DNA of 64,000 nt from Isoetes taiwanensis. Lineage: Eukaryota > Streptophyta > Lycopodiopsida > Isoetales > Isoetaceae. The stretch is from contig JAJEKV010000058.1 in NCBI GenBank assembly GCA_021234155.1, positions 7,378,992-7,442,991 on the forward strand, in the 5' to 3' direction. Under the pieces are notes generated by a model that was not told the DNA's origin, searched no databases, and saw only the letters and a program-made list of their open reading frames with translations. Both the position numbers and the translations under genes were made by a program. The number at the start of each line of letters is the position of its first letter. The first letter of the stretch is position 1. Positions 59,403 to 64,000 of this stretch are shown here, one piece after another.

Positions 59403-60095
59403 CATACCTCATCTATCATTCTGGCATCCATTGCACGAAATACCCCACAGATGGCATCATAGAGACACAACATGACAATACAGCCAACATGATGCAAAAT
59501 GGTAGTAGACATACCTGATTCTTGAAGTGGATTTGATGTTACCTTTTCTGTGTTGATAGAAACAATCTAGGTCAAGCTTGAGATTTTTTTCTGTTGTAAC
59601 ACAACTAATAATTGAACATACATGCAATGGCATGTTTTGGTCTCAAAACATTTCTCTGCTTTTCTGTTTTGATTGTGAGTTCAGATTGAATGTGTGGTCT
59701 AGAGGAACCTGATTTGGTTTTTTCCCTATCATCTTCATCATCCCTCTCACTTTTACTATTTTCCTCCTCATCAGGTTGGATTTTCCTATGCTTTCTCTTG
59801 GGTCTAGAAGAACTGGTCTCTGCTTTCTCATCGGGAGTTTTATAATAATCCGAGAAGCTCTTTCAATTAACAGCCTCCCCCTTTATATGCAGATAATAAG
59901 CCACTGCCCAGGTTCCAGGAGCCATTCCACCCCATGTATGTGGCTTCCCTGTAATTCTTTTGTAAATTTGCATGAACTCTTTATATTGTTCATTGCTCAA
60001 ATTCTTCACCTGTACAAGAAAACATATGCCCTAATTTTTCGATTTGAACAAAACATTTGGGGGAAAATACCTGTAGCCAGATTTATTTGGAACTC

Positions 60096-61000
60096 TGCAT
60101 GGAGCAATGTTGGCATAATAGAGTAAGTTTTATTATGGTTTTTTGAATAAGGAAAAGTGAATATCAGGACAATGGATAAGTGGTAAGTGAAGTAAGTGAA
60201 GTACATAAGTGCTAGATATACATCAATATGATAGCTAGACTTATGACTTCCTCGACATTTGAATTGTGATAATAATCTTCACCAGCAAGTTAGCCACTTC
60301 GACATGGTTAAATGGTATGGGCAACCTTGACAAAGGTATGACTTAAGTACATGTACAATAAATGTCATTTGGCATTGTTACCAGAATCACCATAACCAAA
60401 GGCGAGTGAACTTGGAGAACCCTTCCATAAAGGGTGTTGGGGCTCTCATTATCCTAATGCCTGCAGGGTATCTTTTTTTGAGTTCTAGAGGTTGTTCTGG
60501 GTTCTTATGGACGATAAAAAGTTTATCTTTATCTTTATTTTAAACAGATTGTGAATTAAGCTATAAGCAAGAAATAAGGAAAAGGTTGAGAGCTGAAATG
60601 AAAACCTTGGGATGCCAGAAGAAGATGTCTCATGGGTAACCTAGGACTCACCAAATGAGAAAGTTTCTCTACGGCAACGCTAGTAATACATCGGGAAGAT
60701 CATGGAGATGGTTAGGTTTTTACCATGGTATGTGCATGATGCAGTCCCTTTTTTTTCATTCAAAGGGGCTCCACTTGTTTGTTAGCTTAGTTGGAGATAT
60801 GAATCCCCACTTGGTGTGTTTATTTGGTTGCCCAGAGGACAAACCCTTGCTTAGGTGTTGGGTTGGAAGAATATCTCACTGCTGTACCAAACCAATGGTT
60901 TGAAAATTTTGGTATTGGGCGTTACTTGACGTGAAGCAACTGCGTTCGACTCCATTTATCACCCTAGCCATAATTTCTATCCGCCTGTAACTTTCTCTGT
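60096..61000. repeat. Right mosaic repeat (order A-B'-C'-D)
   Basis: A 60,096-60,210 and D 60,826-61,000 match the left copy in direct orientation. B' 60,250-60,479 and C' 60,748-60,814 are reverse complements of left B and C. A 268 bp segment (60,480-60,747) without a left counterpart sits between two T runs that correspond to the single A run of the left copy. Confidence 0.75.
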
Positions 61001-61430
61001 CTTACTGTTTTGCTTCCTTTGCAAGTCCACAACATTTTCAAATCATCTCGACTTTGAAGGTCACCTTGGTTTCAACTGCAACCTTCAGTTCTGTCAATCC
61101 AATGGGTCAAATCGCAAGCCATTACTTCTATTGGAGCACCACATTGCCAAAGATTGGTCTGACGTTTCAATGTGTTGGTGGTAGCAGCTGATCCAGCTAG
61201 TGCGGGAGTTGTCATAGGTTGGCAACCTGGTCCTTCACTTTCACTGAGGTGGATCATTTTAGCCAATGAGCTTTTCTCTTGTGAGAGGACCATGGAGCCC
61301 CTTATGGTCTTGTGAGCATTTGTGCTCATAACAAGCCTTATTAAAGAGCTTCATCATGGGCATCTTTATGGTCAAAGATGCTTAGTATCCAGGAGATTTC
61401 GTGAATTCTTGTCGAGGACTTCACTATGGT
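61001..61430. other. Spacer with an unassigned frame
   Basis: The minus frame 61,072-61,329 has no motif I can place. The stretch precedes the AP-endonuclease-like remnant. Confidence 0.3.
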
Positions 61431-61970
61431 CGAATTGTTAGAGGATTGATTAGATGCCACCTCTAATATTGTGTTTGGATTTGAGCATCAACAATGGCAT
61501 CGTCTACTCCATGATTGCAACCTATCAAAGTTACATGGTGAAGGTGCTTTCATTTGGTGCAATGGTCAGATTGGTGGAGGTCGTGCAAGCTCTGGTTGGA
61601 TAGGGTGTACTAAAACAGTGAACATAGTTTTGGCATTCAAGTGTTTTTCGGTCCTGCCTTAGAGACAACTCAGTTTCAGTTCATCATCCAAATTCCCCTT
61701 GAGATGAACCTCTACTGCAGCATCATCTAGGGCCGACATGCTTCCGCTTGAATGTAAAATTCTTAATGCAGCCTTTCAAGAAGCTTTAAGGGCATTTGGA
61801 CAATGGCCTTTAGCCAACATCGAGAAATGGCCGCCATAGTAAATGCATTCGCAGCAGTCCAATCCTTTGTGAAACAATGGGATCGACAATCTGCAACAAC
61901 AGATTGTGCTTTATAGGATACTTTATATCAAGGTCTTCTTCTCTTGGGGCATCTTCTCCTAGGCATTCAT
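61431..61970 (+). pseudogene. AP-endonuclease-like LINE fragment
   Basis: The plus frame reads DCNLSKLHGEGAFIWCNGQI then GGGRASSGWI and TKTVNIVLAFKCFSVLP, similar to the LINE endonuclease stretch '--DL---G-FTWSN------S-LDR'. A following frame has ECKILNAAFQEALRAFGQWP. There is no RT domain. It ends near the LTR at 61,975. The similarity is short and the family call is tentative. Confidence 0.35.
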
Positions 61971-62070
61971 GAGCTGTGACGTTCCAACATAATATACGCC
62001 CCGAATACGTATATTATATTGCCACATCACCCGTACATGTCACGGATGACATGTACTTGCGAGACGTATA

Positions 62071-62110
62071 GGGTTGCACCTAGGGGGCAAGGGTTGCACC
62101 TAGGGGGCAA
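62071..62110 (+). repeat. Perfect 20 bp tandem duplication in the U3-like region
   Basis: The unit GGGTTGCACCTAGGGGGCAA occurs twice head to tail about 110 bp upstream of the TATA box. Short tandem duplications in U3 often act as enhancers. Confidence 0.9.
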
Positions 62111-62222
62111 CATTGAATGTTGTGCATGTTAAATAAACATACACAATTAATAACCCCATGGACCCCATTGCCAAATGGCTAAATCCCATTTGGCCAATAT
62201 CTAACCTAACCCTAAGGGTTTC

Positions 62223-62230
62223 TATAAAAG
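62223..62230 (+). promoter_or_regulatory. TATA box of the LTR-like promoter
   Basis: TATAAAAG is followed about 20-50 bp downstream by CTTAAACCCTAAACC and a CT-rich leader (CTTTCTTCTCTTTGC). This layout is typical of a plant pol II start. Confidence 0.55.
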
Positions 62231-63579
62231 GGCTTTCCTCTTAAACCCTAAACCTTTCTTCTCTTTGCATTTTAGGGTTTTTCCTAGAGATCCCTTTCCT
62301 CTCTCGAAGTTCGGGGTTCTCTTGAGCCATTTCGCCAAGTCCGGACTTCAATCCGCATTCTTGAGCTCGGAAAGCCGGATTTGCACACTGTGATTATCGA
62401 TTAGCAGCCATCTTGGCAAGATCGGGGAGCATGGGGCCTTCCGAGGGTCGAGGGCGTGTCAAGGGGCAGGTATCTAGTTGTTACATTTGTGCAAAGCCGT
62501 CTTTGGGCAAGGCAATAGGCTGGTTTAGTATGTTAGATCAACTCTAGAGGCCTTATAGATCCAGAGATCATAAGCCCTAACTAAGGAACCTAACTCTGTT
62601 GTTTAGGTAGATAGATTAGATGATATTTCTATTTCTATTTCAGTTACGTGATGTTGTATGTATTTCACTCTGTGATCTCCATGTATTGGGAAGGGGGTAG
62701 AGACCTAAAGGCGTGTAGCGAGATGATCCTAGATAGCACCACTAGTTCCCAATTATATGCGGCGGTGCGTGAGCCCACAGGCGTGGGTGAAGGGGGCTAG
62801 GCAGGTTGATAAGGAGGAACTTGTCTCATCACGGGGTGACCCCCTCGGTAGTAAGGCCTATCGGGGGTCTCTGCAGGCTAGGCTTAATGGCTTGTCCCTT
62901 GCGTGTGGGCAAGGCATGAGCTCGACACTCGTGGGGTGGTGGATATGACCTTCCGGTGAGTTCAAGTCGAATCTGAGGCAAAGGGCCCTCTAGCCTTTGT
63001 GATGAGCATGGATGCCTGGAGGAGAGGCAACTCTCTTCCTGCCTCATCGGGCTGGGGAGATGCAACCCAAGAGTAGTAGCCCCCCTCGGCTATTCACGAG
63101 GCTACGGTCAAGTCCCAACACTTTTCAGCCTACTACCGCAAAGTGTGCACGGGAGGGGCGGATGGAGTGGACTACCCTAAGCCATGTTCTATGCCGACCA
63201 AATCCATTGCCATGAATTGCATGCGCAATGAACTCGGAGACCCTAGCCGCCGGTCATCCCCCTTGAGTCCGGAGCCACGGGTAGGATCTCCCCTTTGTTA
63301 TTGTTGCTATGAAGGTATTGTTATCTCTACGTGATATTGCTATCTCTATGGTGATTGTATTTGTTTTCATTGTTAGTTGTGCTCACCTTTGTTTATTCAC
63401 GCTTCCGCAGATAGGTCGACCGATGGAAGGCGGGTGAATGACACATCCATTCTTCCCCTTTGCTGGCTCATCCCGATGGGGAGTGGAGTGGTGGATGGCC
63501 CCCGCCGGTGTAGCCGCCGGGGGAATGCTCCTCGCCGAATACGATGTGGGCATCGTATAAGGAGTAGGGGCGTCCACGG

Positions 63580-63590
63580 TGGTATCGAGC
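63580..63590 (+). other. Primer-binding-site-like sequence
   Basis: TGGTATCGAGC differs by one deleted base from the tRNA-iMet-type site TGGTATCAGAGC common in plant LTR retrotransposons. It lies three bases after the CA that would end the LTR. Confidence 0.45.
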
Positions 63591-64000
63591 ATGATCTTGG
63601 TAGACCGGGATCGAGCAGCGACCATTTTCCTTAGGACTAACGTGTAGACTTCCAGTCTTGGGAACAACCTCCCAAGCAAGAACCTCGAAAATTGGGAAAA
63701 TGTTTTCCCAATTGTAGTGAAAACAATAGGTTAATGCTAAGAGTAGTGATAAGTTTTAGCAAAAACCCAACCTAAAATGGCCAAAAGAGGTGACCCCTCA
63801 CGAGTGCGCTTGAGACCAATTTGGTTTGCAAACCGATTCGACCGGGCGCCTTTGTGGTGAGTGGTGGACCCATGTTGACCTAGTTAGATGTATAATTTAG
63901 CTAAACTAATGGTGCGATTCAGCTTATCTCCTTGATTCTAGCTAGTTTTGCATATTATAACACTAAGAAACCCCTTGTAAATTGAAAATTGGACCCCAAA
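63591..64000 (+). other. Presumed untranslated leader of the LTR element
   Basis: Downstream of the primer-binding-like site I see no gag start before the window ends. The sequence has no long plus-strand ORF. Confidence 0.3.

Larger units (their letters stand above)
55624..60009 (-). pseudogene. RING-like / FCP1-like phosphatase / Ulp1 protease gene, multi-exon
   Basis: Minus-strand exons encode, in order: NLSNEQYKEFMQIYKRITGK and TWGGMAPGTWAVAYYLHIKG (60,009-59,880); a charged, NLS-like tract (SSRPKRKHRK, about 59,820-59,640); after the CCAC intron, a coiled coil (58,800-58,440); a RING-like finger CPFCGRC...ECSHQYHIPCLSHH continued in the next exon by TCCSPSCAH (58,340-58,130); a linker; an FCP1/NIF phosphatase (57,487-56,863); a Ulp1 protease (56,779-55,905); and the C-terminal exon (55,931-55,818, duplicated further downstream). 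A product that joins ubiquitin-ligase-like, phosphatase and SUMO-protease modules would act on chromatin or nuclear proteins; this is inference. Stops (TGA at about 59,863) and frameshifts disable it. Exons could belong to two genes, since no transcript is available. Confidence 0.62.
61975..63576 (+). repeat. Candidate 5' LTR of an LTR retrotransposon
   Basis: The segment runs from TGTGACGTTCC to CA just before a primer-binding-site-like sequence. It contains a TATA box (TATAAAAG, 62,223) with promoter-like surroundings, a perfect 20 bp tandem duplication in the presumed U3, and GC-rich downstream parts without long ORFs. At about 1.6 kb it would be a long LTR. The second LTR would lie outside the window, so the ends are provisional. 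Confidence 0.5.

Noticed and set aside
58832-59405. ORFs of 133-185 residues in the second CCAC satellite
   Set aside because: Same low-complexity artefact; no domain.
1-64000. tRNA or rRNA genes
   Set aside because: I looked for the conserved GGTTCGAATCC-type arm and for rRNA wording and saw none convincing; a tRNA search program would be needed to exclude them.

Overview
The window looks like plant nuclear DNA dominated by decayed transposable elements. Spliceosomal introns, a plant-type L1 LINE, an SPX-domain gene and a plastid-type ribosomal protein L5 gene with a leader-like first exon all point to a land plant. The transposase families and long decayed spacers suggest a large genome, perhaps a fern, lycophyte or gymnosperm. 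That placement is inference. Almost every coding block carries frameshifts or nonsense mutations. I found no gene that is intact from end to end.

Layout. 1-20 kb is mostly unrecognisable AT-rich spacer. It holds a decayed SPX gene on the minus strand (3.8-4.9 kb) and two patches of a CAACATGCC-type repeat (12.3 and 16.8 kb). 20.6-29.9 kb carries two degenerate copies of one transposase family (IHDKMD ... HTHEDVDAL motifs) in opposite orientations. Between them lies a broken ribosomal protein L5 gene (24.9-26.2 kb). 30.6-39.3 kb holds a duplicated TATA-bearing segment, purine-rich runs, a cluster of GC palindromes (CACGCC/GGCGTG) and a decayed coding locus that ends in an FCP1/NIF-type (HAD) phosphatase segment. 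39.3-42.1 kb is spacer with a short exon-like segment inside an inverted repeat.

The most interesting part is 42.2-61.0 kb. Two genes converge tail to tail. On the plus strand is a spliced transposase gene (43.2-55.4 kb) with DFAENY, SDGA and HGKGEHDG motifs. On the minus strand is a multi-exon gene (60.0-55.6 kb) whose exons encode, in order, a conserved N-terminal block, an acidic/basic tract, a coiled coil, a RING-like zinc finger, an FCP1/NIF-like phosphatase domain and a Ulp1-type SUMO protease. Each gene has a large (CCAC)-rich satellite on its sense strand. A 7.7 kb L1 LINE (47,339-55,038, minus strand) inserted into the transposase gene and left an 11 bp target-site duplication. The pair is flanked by two copies of a mosaic repeat whose interior is inverted in one copy relative to the other. 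I read the pair as an old, large DNA transposon that carries a RING-phosphatase-SUMO protease gene, later broken by point mutation, microsatellite growth, a terminal-exon duplication and the LINE.

The last 2 kb (from 61,975) look like the 5' LTR and primer-binding site of an LTR retrotransposon that runs off the window, next to an AP-endonuclease-like LINE remnant.
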